From Marinibacterium profundimaris (GTDB lineage: Bacteria; Pseudomonadota; Alphaproteobacteria; Rhodobacterales; Rhodobacteraceae), in NCBI RefSeq assembly GCF_002210095.1, contig NZ_AQQR01000003.1:592489-656488 (forward strand): a stretch of 64,000 bases of DNA. Reading direction: 5' to 3'. Of this stretch, positions 24,976-34,092 are shown piece after piece. Made by a program: the position numbers and the translations under genes. The notes beneath the pieces were generated by a model. It did not search any database and had not been told where the DNA came from. It saw only the letters and a program-made list of their open reading frames with translations. Each line of letters opens with the position of its first letter. Within the stretch, counting starts at the first letter, position 1.

Positions 24976-25854
24976 TTACCCCTTGACGGCGCCGGCGGTC
25001 AGGCCGCTGACGATCTGGCGTTGGAAGAACATCACAAGGATGAAGAGCGGCACGGTGGCCGAGACGGTGGCCGCCACGGCATACATGATCGTGCCCTCGG
25101 TCTGGACCGTGCCGAGGAAGGAATTGATCTTGGGCACCATGGTCTGGTTGTCCTGGTTCAGCAGCATCGCGGTCACGGCGAAGTCGTTGTAGGCCAGCAG
25201 GAAGCTGAACAGCCCCGTGGTGATGACACCCGGCCACATCACCGGCATGATCGCCCAGCGGAACGCCTGGAACCTCGTGCAGCCGTCGACCATGGCGCTT
25301 TCGTCCAGATCCTTGGGGATCGACATGAAGAAGCTGTGCAGCATCCAGATCGTGAACGGCTGGTTGATCGCCACCAGCACGATGATCGCGGTGGGCAGGT
25401 AGCCCCAGATGTTCAGCTCGAAGAACGGCAGCAGGTAGCCCGAGACCAGCGTGATATGCGGCATGGCGCGGAACACCAGCGCGGCGATCAGGATCCAGAA
25501 CGTGTACTTGCGCGTCGAGCGGCTGAGCGCATAGCCCCCCAGCGTGCCGAAGAGCAGCGAAATCGAGGTCACGCAGACCGTGACGATCACCGTGTTCCAG
25601 ACCGAGTGGTAGAACTCGCGCTCGATCCAGGCGCCCTCGTAGCCGTCCAGGGTGAAGGCGCCGCCCGTCTGGCGCTGGGTCGCCGGGCCGAATATCGCGT
25701 TCCAGAAGCTTTCGCGCGAGAAGAAGTCGGCCTGCACCTTGAACGATCCCCAGACCGTCCAGAAGAAGGGAAACGCCGCGACGATCAGCCAGACCAGCAG
25801 GATGAGGCCCGAGGTGATCGCCAGCGTGCGGGAGTGTCCGAGTTGGGTGTTCAT
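24976..25854 (-). CDS. Sugar-type ABC permease (MalG-like)
   Basis: A 292-residue permease with about six membrane helices. The first is LAITSGLILLVWLIVAAFPF. A periplasmic stretch of about 75 residues follows. The EAA loop is DLDESAMVDGCTRFQAFRWA near 200. It overlaps its MalF-like partner by one base (TGATG), so the two are translationally coupled. It forms the import channel together with that permease; the transported compound is not evident. Confidence 0.91.
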   Translation of the reverse strand: MNTQLGHSRTLAITSGLILLVWLIVAAFPFFWTVWGSFKVQADFFSRESFWNAIFGPATQRQTGGAFTLDGYEGAWIEREFYHSVWNTVIVTVCVTSISLLFGTLGGYALSRSTRKYTFWILIAALVFRAMPHITLVSGYLLPFFELNIWGYLPTAIIVLVAINQPFTIWMLHSFFMSIPKDLDESAMVDGCTRFQAFRWAIMPVMWPGVITTGLFSFLLAYNDFAVTAMLLNQDNQTMVPKINSFLGTVQTEGTIMYAVAATVSATVPLFILVMFFQRQIVSGLTAGAVKG

Positions 25855-26885
25855 CAGCGGGCCTTCCGGTTGAACTCGCGCCAGGTGCGGATCAGCACCG
25901 GCATCAGCAGGACGATCACGCCCAGCATGGTGAGGATCGAGGTCGCGGCGGCCGAGCCGAAGAGCTGGTTCACCGACCCGTTCAGGTCATTGTAGATCGA
26001 CCACGACAGCGAGGTGGCATTCGCCTCGGCCGAGAAACCGATGATCGGCTCGAAGACGCGGAAGTTGTCCATCAGCAGGACCAGCCCCACGAAGGTCGCC
26101 AGCGGCACGAGATGCGGGATCACGACATAGCGGATCCGTTCCCACCGGTTGGCGCCGTCGATCATCGCCGATTCCAGCGTGTCCTGCGGCAGGGTCTGCA
26201 GCCCGGCATAGAAGACGACGAAGGCAAAGGGCGTCATGTGCCAGGTGCCGTAGACGATCAGCGTGATCCAGGTCAGCCCGGGCGAGGCCTTCAGCGACAG
26301 CTCGGGATCGTTGAAGATCCATTGCAGCGTGGCCCCGATCACCCCGTCGGAATTGATCATCCAGAACAGGATCAGCGAGCCCAGCAGCGGCGTGACGATA
26401 TAGGGCAGCAGCGACAGGAAGATCACCGGCCCCTTGAACATCCGGGGAATGCTGTTGACCCCCAGCGCCACGGCGAAGCCCGCGATCATCGACAGCGGCG
26501 TGACAAGGAAGGTGTAGACCAGCGTGAAGGACAGCGCCTTGTAGAACGGCAGGTTGTAGATCCGCGAGATCACGTCGCCGATGCCGTCATTGTCCGACAG
26601 GATCTCGCCCACCTCGGTCACGGCCAGGTGCGCGCGGTTGAGATAGGTGCCCAGCCCGTTGAACCGGCCGAGCGGCTCGGCCTCCTTCAGCGCGGCGGTG
26701 GCGTCGGGATCGACCTTGGTCTCTTCCTGGCAGCCGAAGGGGCCGCAGTTCTCCACCGTCACCAGCACCTGCTCATGCTCGACGAACAGCGACTGCACGG
26801 CGACCGAAACGATCGGCAACGCGATGAACAGAAGCATGGCCAGGGCTGAGGGGAGGATGAAGGCGGTAAAGTCGCGATGGCGCAT
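25854..26885 (-). CDS. Sugar-type ABC permease (MalF-like) with long periplasmic loop
   Basis: A 343-residue permease. After the first helix (FILPSALAMLLFIALPIVSV) comes an unusually long periplasmic loop of about 85 residues, containing two cysteines in ENCGPFGCQEE that could form a disulphide. The remaining helices and the EAA loop TLESAMIDGANRWERIRYVV are standard. The loop is longer than in minimal sugar permeases and may contact the binding protein. It is 60 bases downstream of the binding-protein gene. Confidence 0.9.
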   Translation of the reverse strand: MRHRDFTAFILPSALAMLLFIALPIVSVAVQSLFVEHEQVLVTVENCGPFGCQEETKVDPDATAALKEAEPLGRFNGLGTYLNRAHLAVTEVGEILSDNDGIGDVISRIYNLPFYKALSFTLVYTFLVTPLSMIAGFAVALGVNSIPRMFKGPVIFLSLLPYIVTPLLGSLILFWMINSDGVIGATLQWIFNDPELSLKASPGLTWITLIVYGTWHMTPFAFVVFYAGLQTLPQDTLESAMIDGANRWERIRYVVIPHLVPLATFVGLVLLMDNFRVFEPIIGFSAEANATSLSWSIYNDLNGSVNQLFGSAAATSILTMLGVIVLLMPVLIRTWREFNRKAR

Positions 26886-26945
26886 GTCCGTCTCCTGTCG
26901 GGATGGCGCCCCCGGCCCTGTCGTGGCCGGAGGCGCGCGCGGCGA

Positions 26946-28184
26946 TTATTGCAGGAAGCCCGCTTCTTGCGCGGCGGTGGTATAGGCGGCCTCGACATCG
27001 GCCAGCGCCTGTTCCGCGCTCTCGGTGCCCTGCATGAAATCCGACAGCTCCGCGCCCAGCGCGGTGTGCATCAGGCCCATGTAGGGCGACATCGGATAAG
27101 GCTTGGCCCCGGCCTGCGCGGTGCCCAGCACGCCCATGGCGGTCTCGGGCGCGGCGAAGTCCTTCATCAGCCATGTCGCGGCCGAGGGGTTCTCCTGCGC
27201 CACTTCGGGGCGAATGCCGTGCACCATGGCGATGAACGAGGCTTCGGCATCTTCGTCCGAGATGTTCTTGGCGATGGTGAACCCGTCCCACCACAGGGCC
27301 GAGGCCGGGACCGAACCGCCGCCCACGGTCGGCGCGGGGGCCAGCACCGTGGCCGCGCCGATCTCGGGCGCCGGGCCCTCGGGGTCGATATGGCCATTCA
27401 CCATCGATCCCCACTGGTTCATGATCGCCACGTCTCCGGACAGGTACATCGCCTTCATCTCGTCGGCGGTGAAGGTCATGTACTCGGGCTCCATGTACTC
27501 GGTCATGGCCTTCATCATCTCCAGCGTCTTCACGCCCGCCTCGCCCGAGATCGCGGGTTGCGCGGTCCCCGGCTCGAAGAACGACCCGCCCATGCCGAGG
27601 TAGGTGTTCACGAATTCATTGGCCAGGTACCAGCCCGCCTGGTCGGCGGCGGCCAGCGGGTATTCCATGATGCCCTTCTCGCGGATCACCTGCGCCGCTT
27701 CAAGGATGCCTTCCATGGTGGTCGGCTGCTCCAGCCCCGCCTCATCCAGAATGTCACCGCGGATGAACAGGTGCTGGCCGTTGCCCATGAAGGCGATCGC
27801 CATGGTCCGGCCGTCGATCTTGATCAGCTGCGAGGCCTGAAGCGTCTGGCCGTGTTTCTCGACCAGGTCGTCGAGCGGCCGGATCAGGTCGTTGTTCATC
27901 AGCGGCACGATGGAATTGTTGGCCACCACGGCGACGGTGTATTGCGCCGGATCGACGGTCAGCGCCGGCACCTGCAGCGACTTGTGCTCTGTCGTCATGT
28001 TGGATTCGACGGTCACGCCGTCGCCGGCGCAGCTGGCGGCCTCGTCGATGACCAGTCCCAGCGCGTCGAAATCGTTGGCGAGGATCCGGACCGAGCCGCC
28101 CTCGATGCCACAGCCCGCCTGCGCGGTGCCGGCGATTCCGGCGGCCATGATCGCGGCCAGGGCCGTCGTGGTCAGTGTCTTCAT
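26946..28184 (-). CDS. Sugar-type extracellular solute-binding protein
   Basis: A 412-residue periplasmic protein of the family 1 (carbohydrate) binding group. The signal peptide MKTLTTTALAAIMAAGIAGT ends near AQA at 23. Recognisable parts are VPALTVDPAQYTVAVVANNS, an ABC-type ATPase-partner core with YLSGDVAIMNQWGSMVNGHI near 250, and a C-terminal helical tail. The ATG at 28184 gives the signal peptide; an upstream in-frame start adds 9 residues without merit. It serves the permeases and ATPase encoded downstream in the same operon. Confidence 0.9.
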   Translation of the reverse strand: MKTLTTTALAAIMAAGIAGTAQAGCGIEGGSVRILANDFDALGLVIDEAASCAGDGVTVESNMTTEHKSLQVPALTVDPAQYTVAVVANNSIVPLMNNDLIRPLDDLVEKHGQTLQASQLIKIDGRTMAIAFMGNGQHLFIRGDILDEAGLEQPTTMEGILEAAQVIREKGIMEYPLAAADQAGWYLANEFVNTYLGMGGSFFEPGTAQPAISGEAGVKTLEMMKAMTEYMEPEYMTFTADEMKAMYLSGDVAIMNQWGSMVNGHIDPEGPAPEIGAATVLAPAPTVGGGSVPASALWWDGFTIAKNISDEDAEASFIAMVHGIRPEVAQENPSAATWLMKDFAAPETAMGVLGTAQAGAKPYPMSPYMGLMHTALGAELSDFMQGTESAEQALADVEAAYTTAAQEAGFLQ

Positions 28185-28266
28185 CGTCTTCACTCCATGT
28201 TGGGGGGCCACCGGGCTTCTGCCCGCCCGGTTGGCCGTGTTGGAACGGGGTGTCTCTGTCCCCGTT

Positions 28267-29463
28267 TCAGCTGTCCAGCGCTTCGGCCGCCGATGGCGTG
28301 TCGGCGAGCTGCGCGATCTTGATCTGCGCCAGCAGGGCGAGCTCGTCGTAGACGGTCCATTCGTCGACGATCTTGCCGTCCTTGTAATGGTAATGGCTCA
28401 TCCCCATCACCTGCACGCGCTTGCCTGTCGGGTCGCCCAGGCTTTCCAGCCCGCCGAAGCCCAGGTGGTGGCCCTCCATCACCCAGCGCACGGCGACCTT
28501 GGTGCCGCCTTCGTTGCAGGGGGTGGAGCAGATATGCTGCGGCGCGAACTGCGCGTCCGGGAAGGCCCCGATCAGCGCCAGCGCCTGGTGGGCGACCGAG
28601 GCGACGCCGTAAAGCTCCTTCATCAGGGGCCCGTGCCACATGACGGTGGGGGCATAGATGTCGCGGTAGCAGCCGAACATCTTCCTGTTGAAGCTCTCGT
28701 GCAGCCAGGTCAGCGTGTGCCGCTCCAGGTCGGTGTTCGCGATCGAAAGGTCGGCCTCTTCGGCGGGCGGATACTGGCCCAGCATCAGGCCGGTCTCGCC
28801 GATATCCAGCGTCTTGAACCCCTGCGCCAGGCGGCCCTGCGCGATTTTCTCGGCATAGGCGTCCACGTCGAGGCCCAGCTGGCGGATGATCGCCATCTGG
28901 TCCGACACGACCCATTCCCGGTAGATCTTGTTGCGATGGATCATGCAGTCCGCCACCGTGCGGCTGACGAAGGGACGGCCGTTCGCCGGCCCGTAATGGC
29001 CGTTCTGCGTGTAGCGGCCCGACCCGGTCACCAGGTGCGATGTATAGAACCCGTCCTGGTCATTGCCGTTCCAGATCACGTGGGTCGCGTTGCCACGCCG
29101 CTCCGGCAGGCTGACCAGCCGCTGGATCGTGTCGCGGACCACGTCCTCGCGGTTGTAGATCGTCATCGTCGGCAGGTAGAGCACGATGTTATGCGTGTAA
29201 TGCGTGTAGATCAGGCCGACGTCGCGTTCGTCCCAGATCTTGTGGGTGCAGCGGATGATGTAATCGACGATGTCGCTGTAGCAGGGATCGAAGCCCTCCA
29301 TCCCTTGCACCGGCTGGCGGCCTTCGGGCACCAGGTCGGTGAAATCGGCGCGCTCGACGTTCATCACCTGGCCGTTGTGCGGCCCGTCCTCGCGGGCGGT
29401 CTCCCTCTTCGGGGTGGCCTTTGCCGTTTTCGGAAGGGTTGCGCTGTCGTCCTGGGAAGCCAT
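28267..29463 (-). CDS. Two-domain NTF2/SnoaL-like protein
   Basis: A 398-residue cytosolic protein that seems to contain two SnoaL-like (NTF2-fold) halves. The first has YTHYTHNIVLYLPTMTIYNR and a conserved histidine/aspartate-rich pocket pattern; the second has YAPTVMWHGPLMKELYGV and MGMSHYHYKDGKIVDEWTVY. Such folds are found in polyketide cyclases, dehydratases and small-molecule isomerases; the reaction here is unknown. The ATG at 29463 follows AGGA; upstream starts would place a LacI-type operator inside the gene. It is the first gene of the operon that includes the sugar transporter, suggesting it acts on the imported compound. Confidence 0.75.
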   Translation of the reverse strand: MASQDDSATLPKTAKATPKRETAREDGPHNGQVMNVERADFTDLVPEGRQPVQGMEGFDPCYSDIVDYIIRCTHKIWDERDVGLIYTHYTHNIVLYLPTMTIYNREDVVRDTIQRLVSLPERRGNATHVIWNGNDQDGFYTSHLVTGSGRYTQNGHYGPANGRPFVSRTVADCMIHRNKIYREWVVSDQMAIIRQLGLDVDAYAEKIAQGRLAQGFKTLDIGETGLMLGQYPPAEEADLSIANTDLERHTLTWLHESFNRKMFGCYRDIYAPTVMWHGPLMKELYGVASVAHQALALIGAFPDAQFAPQHICSTPCNEGGTKVAVRWVMEGHHLGFGGLESLGDPTGKRVQVMGMSHYHYKDGKIVDEWTVYDELALLAQIKIAQLADTPSAAEALDS

Positions 29464-29498
29464 CGGGATCCTGTCCATTTCGCGGGTCTCGCCGCATC

Positions 29499-29649
29499 TT
29501 GCATACATATTCAATTTGAAACTGACGCAGGTTCCGATCCCATTCAACGGAAAAATGCATACTTATGCAATTTTTGCGTCGCGCGCCGGCCGGGCCCGTC
29601 GAACACCCCATCGGAACACTTGCACCGAGCCAATTGAATACATATGCAA
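29499..29649. promoter_or_regulatory. Three LacI-type operators in the divergent promoter region
   Basis: Three 16-bp sites lie between the NTF2-like gene and the AtzG-like gene: TTGCATACATATTCAA (29499-29514), ATGCATACTTATGCAA (29555-29570) and TTGAATACATATGCAA (29634-29649). All fit TTGmATAC-NN-ATkCAA, though the central CG seen elsewhere is CA or CT here. The arrangement could allow looping and control both divergent operons. Confidence 0.75.
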
Positions 29650-29681
29650 AAAGGTCCCAAGTGCCCCGGAGGAAGATCGAC

Positions 29682-29819
29682 ATGACAGCTGAAGACTTTA
29701 GCAGGCGACTGCGCGACGCCGGGATTCCCGTATCGGAAACCGAGGCAAAGGCCGCCTGGCCGGCGGCGCAAAGGCTGCTCGACCTGGCGAATCAGCTGCC
29801 CGGGCGGCGCGATGATTGA
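29682..29819 (+). CDS. AtzG-like small amidase partner (DUF4089 type)
   Basis: A 45-residue protein (LRDAGIPVSETEAKAAWPAA, then a leucine-rich helix). It resembles AtzG/DUF4089 proteins, which like GatC stabilise an amidase of the AtzE type. GGAGGAAG lies upstream of the ATG. It overlaps the amidase gene by 8 bases, a fixed arrangement for this pair. It is the first gene of the plus-strand unit controlled by the adjacent LacI-type sites. Confidence 0.75.
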   Translation: MTAEDFSRRLRDAGIPVSETEAKAAWPAAQRLLDLANQLPGRRDD

Positions 29820-31110
29820 CACCACGATCAGGGAGCAGGCCGCCGCCATGGCCGCCGGAGCCCTCACCGCGCGGGACCTCGCAGAGGCCACGCGGGACCG
29901 GATCGCCGCCCGCGACGAGCTGCTGCGCAGCGTAGTTCACCTCGCCGAGGTCGAGGCCCTCGAGGGGCCGATGCAGGGCGTTCCCTTCGGCGTGAAGGAC
30001 ATCCTCGACGTCGATGGCCAGCCCACGCGCTGCGGCTCTCATGCGCATGAAGGCGCCGGGCCCGAGGCCACCGCGGTCGCCCGTCTGCGCGCGGCGGGCA
30101 TGGTGCCGATGGCGAAGCTTGCGACTTACGAATACGCGCTCACCGGCCCGGCCTGGGACCAGCCCAACCTGCCCGCGCGCAACCCGTGGAGCCCCGACCA
30201 CATCACCGGCGGCTCCTCCTCCGGATCGGCGGCGGCGGTGGCAGGCGGGCTGTTCCGCGTGGCGCTTGGGACGGATACCGGCGGTTCGGTGCGCGCCCCG
30301 GCCGCCTATTGCGGCATCGTCGGGCTGAAACCCACCCACGGGGCGGTGCCGGAGGACGGGTGTTTCCCCCTCTCTCCCAGCCTCGACGTGATCGGCCCGC
30401 TGGCCGCCTGCGTCGAGGATGCCGCCGTGACGCTGGAGCTGATGGCGCCGGAAACCCGCGCCGCGGCCGCGCTTGAGCAGGACATCGCCGGCCTGCACAT
30501 CGGCTACGCGCGCGACTGGTTCGCCGACGATCCCGCCTGCGCGCCAGAGGTGGTGCGCGCGATGGACGACACCGCCGCGCTGCTGTCGCAACTGGGCGCC
30601 CGGATCAAGCTGGTGGCCTTGCCGGACTATGCCCCGCTGGAGGCGGCCGGCACCGTGATCCTGCAGGCCGAAGCCTGGGAGGTGCACCGCGAAAGACTGG
30701 CCCACCGCTGGGAACGCTACGGCGTCGACGCCCGCCGCAACCTCGTGACCGGCGCGGTGCTGGAGCCCGGCCATGTCGCACGCGCCCGCGCCGTCGCAAG
30801 GGGTTTTCGCGACAGCGTCGACGCTCTGCTCGGACATTGTGCCGCGCTGCTGACGCCGACGACGCTGTCGCCCGCGCCAAGGTTTTCGGATTTCGAGGAC
30901 GGGCCGGTCTGGACGGCCATGCGCACCCTGCCCTTCAACATGAGCGGGCATCCGGCGATTTCGGTGCCCTGCGCGATGACCGACAGGGGCCTTCCGCTGG
31001 GCGCTCAGCTGGTCGCGGCACACCATGGCGAGGCGCAGCTTTGCCGCCTGGCCCATGCGCTGGAACAGGCCGGGCCGCATTTCGGGACCCCGGCGTTCGG
31101 GACCCGCTGA
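29812..31110 (+). CDS. Amidase (amidase-signature family, AtzE/GatA-like)
   Basis: A 432-residue hydrolase with the Ser-cisSer-Lys triad: Lys in GVKDILDVDG near 64, cis-Ser and nucleophile region in HITGGSSSGSAAAVAGG and TDTGGSVRAPAAYCGIVGLK near 125-170. Length fits a soluble single-chain amidase needing a small partner. Together with the AtzG-like protein it probably hydrolyses a C-N bond of a urea-derived or amide compound, as AtzE does for 1-carboxybiuret. The exact substrate is not determined. It ends at a strong shared terminator. Confidence 0.9.
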   Translation: MIDTTIREQAAAMAAGALTARDLAEATRDRIAARDELLRSVVHLAEVEALEGPMQGVPFGVKDILDVDGQPTRCGSHAHEGAGPEATAVARLRAAGMVPMAKLATYEYALTGPAWDQPNLPARNPWSPDHITGGSSSGSAAAVAGGLFRVALGTDTGGSVRAPAAYCGIVGLKPTHGAVPEDGCFPLSPSLDVIGPLAACVEDAAVTLELMAPETRAAAALEQDIAGLHIGYARDWFADDPACAPEVVRAMDDTAALLSQLGARIKLVALPDYAPLEAAGTVILQAEAWEVHRERLAHRWERYGVDARRNLVTGAVLEPGHVARARAVARGFRDSVDALLGHCAALLTPTTLSPAPRFSDFEDGPVWTAMRTLPFNMSGHPAISVPCAMTDRGLPLGAQLVAAHHGEAQLCRLAHALEQAGPHFGTPAFGTR

Positions 31111-31117
31111 AAGATCC

Positions 31118-31151
31118 GGGGCGCGCGCGCGGTCTGCCGCGCGCGCGCCCC
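31118..31151. terminator. Bidirectional hairpin between amidase and HisD-like genes
   Basis: Perfect 15-bp arms of alternating GC (GGGGCGCGCGCGCGG) surround TCTG. The hairpin lies 8 bases past the amidase stop and 15 bases past the HisD-like stop, which converge here. No long T-run flanks it. Confidence 0.7.
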
Positions 31152-31166
31152 ATAGGTCTTCCGGCC

Positions 31167-32456
31167 TCAGGCCCCGACCTGCATCCGGTCCAGCCGCAGC
31201 TGCGCGGCCCGGCGGTGGCCTTCCAGCGTCTCGGACGCGGCCTGCCGCGCGGCGGGCGGGGCCACCTGCTTCACGCCTTCCTCGCTCAGCCACTGGTGCG
31301 TCACCGTCTTGATGTAGGTGCCCACCCACAGCCCGCCGGTGTAGCGCCCCGCGCCCATGGTCGGCAGCGTGTGATTGGTGCCCGAGCACTTGTCGGAATA
31401 GACCACCGACGAATTCGTCCCGATGAAGAGCGAGCCGTAATGGCGCAGCTTGCGCCCCAGCCCGTGGGCATCCTCGGTATGCACCTGCAGGTGCTCGGCG
31501 GCGACGATGTCGGAATAGGCGATCATGGTCGCCTCGTCCGGGCAGACGACGATCTCGCCATAGTCGCGCCAGGCCTGCCCGGCGGTTTCCGCCGTCGACA
31601 GGGTGGCCAGCTGCGCGTCGACTTCTGCCAGCACGGCATCGGCCAGCGCCGCATCGGTGGTGATCAGGCCGACCCGCGTGCGCGTGTCATGCTCGGCCTG
31701 GGCCAGCAGATCGGTCGCCAGCATCTCGGCATCGCCGGTGTGATCGGCAAGGACAAAGATCTCGGACGGGCCGGCCAGCTGGTCGATCCCCACCGGGCCG
31801 AAGACCTGGCGCTTGGCCTCGTTCACGAAGGCATTGCCGGGGCCGACAATCTTGTCCACGGCCGGCACGGTTTCGGTGCCCAACGCCATCGCGGCGATCG
31901 CCTGCGCGCCGCCGATGCGGAAGATCCGGTCGGCACCCGACAGATGACAGCCCGCGATCATCGCCTCGTGCGCATTGGGCGGCAGGCAGGCGATGACCTC
32001 TTCGCAGCCGGCGACCTTGGCCGGCACGATGGTCATGATCGGCGCCGACAGCAGCGGATAGCGCCCGCCCGGCACGTAGCAGCCCACCCGCTCCAGCGGG
32101 ATGTTGCGGTGGCCCAGGTGGACACCGGGACGCACCTCGACCTCGACCTCGGACAGCGAGCCCAGCTGCGCCTCGGCGAAAGCGCGCACGTTGGCGATGG
32201 CGAATTCCGTGTCCGCGCGGGTCTGCGGATCAAGGTTGGCCAGCGCGGCCTCGCGCTGCTCGGGCGTGACCTCGAAGCTGTCGAGCTCGGCCTTGTCGAA
32301 CTTCGCGGAATAGTCGCGCACGGCGGCATCGCCCTCGGCCCCGACACGGGCGAGGATCTCCGATACCAGCTGTTCGACCGGCGCATTGTCGGCCACTGCA
32401 TCTCGGGCCGGGGATTTGACGAAGGTCAGGCCTTCGGGAAGGGGAAGACGGGACAT
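31167..32456 (-). CDS. Histidinol-dehydrogenase-like NAD-dependent dehydrogenase
   Basis: A 429-residue HisD-family enzyme. Conserved parts are [47 protein letters not shown] and the zinc-site region [12 protein letters not shown]. No other histidine biosynthesis gene is near. HisD homologues also oxidise other vicinal diols or amino alcohols, for example HpsN on dihydroxypropanesulfonate, so a catabolic alcohol oxidation is more likely here. GAGAGG precedes the ATG at 32456. It is the last gene of the operon behind the LacI-type sites near 34100. Confidence 0.85.
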   Translation of the reverse strand: MSRLPLPEGLTFVKSPARDAVADNAPVEQLVSEILARVGAEGDAAVRDYSAKFDKAELDSFEVTPEQREAALANLDPQTRADTEFAIANVRAFAEAQLGSLSEVEVEVRPGVHLGHRNIPLERVGCYVPGGRYPLLSAPIMTIVPAKVAGCEEVIACLPPNAHEAMIAGCHLSGADRIFRIGGAQAIAAMALGTETVPAVDKIVGPGNAFVNEAKRQVFGPVGIDQLAGPSEIFVLADHTGDAEMLATDLLAQAEHDTRTRVGLITTDAALADAVLAEVDAQLATLSTAETAGQAWRDYGEIVVCPDEATMIAYSDIVAAEHLQVHTEDAHGLGRKLRHYGSLFIGTNSSVVYSDKCSGTNHTLPTMGAGRYTGGLWVGTYIKTVTHQWLSEEGVKQVAPPAARQAASETLEGHRRAAQLRLDRMQVGA

Positions 32457-32494
32457 GATATCCTCTCGGGTTGAAACGTTGCGGGGGCCGGGCG

Positions 32495-33190
32495 TCAGGT
32501 GCGGGCGGCCTCGAAAGCGGCCCAGGCGTTTTCGAACCGGGCAAAGTCGAAATCCGGCGCGCGGGCGGCCTCCATCACGATGGCCTCCGTGCTCTGCAGC
32601 TGCGCGATGGCGCGGGGCAGTTCGGCAAGGTGGGTCTCGGGGATCACCAGCGCGCCGTGGCAATCGGCATGGACCCAGTCGCCGGGCGCAACACTCAGGC
32701 CGAAGACCGTCACCGGCACCGCGATCTCGGTGACATGGACAAAGGCGTGCGACGGCCCCACGTGCCCTGCGATCACCGGGAAGTCCGGGGCCAGGTTGCC
32801 GATATCGCGCATGACACCGTTGGTCAGCGCGCCCGACAGGCCGAAGCCCTTGTGAACGGTGGTGTTCAGCTCTCCCCAGAAGGCGCCGACGGGCTGCGGA
32901 TCGATATCCTCGACCACCGCGACGCGGGGCCCCTGCCCCTCGGCCATGTGGCGGTAATAGTCCATGCGGCGGGCGCGGATGACCTCGGGTGCATCAGCGG
33001 GCGGTGCCGCGGCCGAGATCCGCGCGGTGCGCGCCTGCCCGACGATGACACCGCGCGGGTCGCTGGGGACCGGCGTGACCCGCGTGAAGGCCGCAAAGCC
33101 GCGCCTGCCGTCAATCACCTCGATCGCATCGCAAACTGTGGGGCTGTCGACGCTGCGCAGCAGCGCCAGGGTTTCGGTCAGGTCAGCCAT
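32495..33190 (-). CDS. RraA/HMG-aldolase-like protein
   Basis: A 231-residue member of the RraA family, which includes 4-hydroxy-4-methyl-2-oxoglutarate aldolases and oxaloacetate decarboxylases. The central motif GALTNGVMRDIGNL corresponds to the G-x-DG-x2-RD metal and substrate site, with asparagine replacing the aspartate of the DG pair. DWVHADCHGALVIPE follows near 190. The ATG at 33190 overlaps the hydrolase gene by 13 bases. It may cleave a 2-oxoacid formed by the HisD-like enzyme; this is inference. Confidence 0.8.
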   Translation of the reverse strand: MADLTETLALLRSVDSPTVCDAIEVIDGRRGFAAFTRVTPVPSDPRGVIVGQARTARISAAAPPADAPEVIRARRMDYYRHMAEGQGPRVAVVEDIDPQPVGAFWGELNTTVHKGFGLSGALTNGVMRDIGNLAPDFPVIAGHVGPSHAFVHVTEIAVPVTVFGLSVAPGDWVHADCHGALVIPETHLAELPRAIAQLQSTEAIVMEAARAPDFDFARFENAWAAFEAART

Positions 33191-33861
33191 TGGCGCAAAG
33201 CCTCCGTGGTTGGCTCAGGACGTTCGAGCGTGGGCAGGTGCCCCGCGCCCTCGATCACCGTGTAGGCGGCATGGGGCATGAGCCGGTGCATCAGCTCGTG
33301 CCGGTCGCGCGGGCATAGCCGGTCCTCCGCCCCGGTCAGGATCAGGGTCGGGCCGGTGTAGCCTCGCAGCGTGTCGCACTGGTCGGGCCGGTCGCGCAGG
33401 GCGCGGCTCTGTCGGGCGAAGGCATCCGGGCCCAGTGTGTCGGCCATCTCGGCGCAGATCCGTTCGATCGCCGCATTCGGCGCCACGAGGTAGCGGGGGA
33501 TGAAGGTGTCGCGCATCATGTCGGCCAGTTCCCCGGCCCCGGCGCGGGCGATCTGCGCGGCGCGGCCCGCTTTGACCTCGGGCGTTTCGGCCAGCGGGTT
33601 GGTGTCCATCAGCGCCAGCCGCGCGACCCGGTCCGGCGCCTGGCGCAGGACCTCCATCGCGACGATGCCGCCCATGGACAGCCCCGCGAGGGCAAACCGC
33701 TCCGGCGCATCGTCCAACACCCGCGCGGCCATCGCCTGCACGTTGTCCTCCGCCGACAGGTCGGCGCAGACCGGCACGTGGTCGGACAGGGCGGCCATCT
33801 GCGGCGCGAAAAGCCGCGCGTCGCACATCATGCCGGGCAGGAAGATCAGTGGCAGCCTCAT
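33178..33861 (-). CDS. Alpha/beta hydrolase
   Basis: A 227-residue alpha/beta-fold hydrolase. It has LIFLPGMMCDARLFAPQ (oxyanion region), the nucleophile elbow GLSMGGIVA near 75, an aspartate in LILTGAEDRLCP near 175, and a histidine in IEGAGHLPTLERPE near 205. Typical roles are ester, lactone or thioester hydrolysis. Its ATG overlaps the SDR remnant stop as ATGA, showing that the lost dehydrogenase gene was once translationally coupled to it. Confidence 0.88.
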   Translation of the reverse strand: MRLPLIFLPGMMCDARLFAPQMAALSDHVPVCADLSAEDNVQAMAARVLDDAPERFALAGLSMGGIVAMEVLRQAPDRVARLALMDTNPLAETPEVKAGRAAQIARAGAGELADMMRDTFIPRYLVAPNAAIERICAEMADTLGPDAFARQSRALRDRPDQCDTLRGYTGPTLILTGAEDRLCPRDRHELMHRLMPHAAYTVIEGAGHLPTLERPEPTTEALRQWLT

Positions 33862-34072
33862 GCGGCGGTCCGGCCCCCATCCCCCATCAGCGATGTGCCC
33901 GTCACCATCCGCGCGGCGCCCGACAAAAGGTAGAGGGCCGCGCCATGCAGGTCCCATCGGCGCCGGCCCCGGCCAGGGCCACGCCACAGCCAAGCCCGGT
34001 GCCCGAAGCCGCGCCCGTAACACGCGCGCGGCGTCCGTTCAGCCGGGACGAAGGCGTTCGGGAAAGCGGCAT
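33858..34072 (-). pseudogene. Internally deleted short-chain dehydrogenase (SDR)
   Basis: Two separated reading frames carry the two ends of an SDR. From the ATG at 34072, RLNGRRARVTGAASGTGLGC gives the N-terminal Rossmann glycine motif. About 40 bases later, in another frame, ALYLLSGAARMVTGTSLMGD and a final GG give the typical C-terminus. The 190 or so residues between, including the catalytic Ser/Tyr/Lys, are missing, and the halves are frameshifted. The stop still overlaps the alpha/beta hydrolase start (ATGA). It is the first position behind the LacI-type operators, so loss of this enzyme may have altered the pathway. Confidence 0.8.
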
Positions 34073-34092
34073 GGGGCACCTCTGCTGCAAGA

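Noticed and set aside
29698..31389. 563-codon minus-strand open frame opposite the amidase gene
   Set aside because: Antisense to an amidase with an intact catalytic triad; composition is artefactual.
31167..32456. True histidine biosynthesis HisD
   Set aside because: No other his gene is nearby and the operon is catabolic with a repressor site; a family role in another dehydrogenation is more likely.
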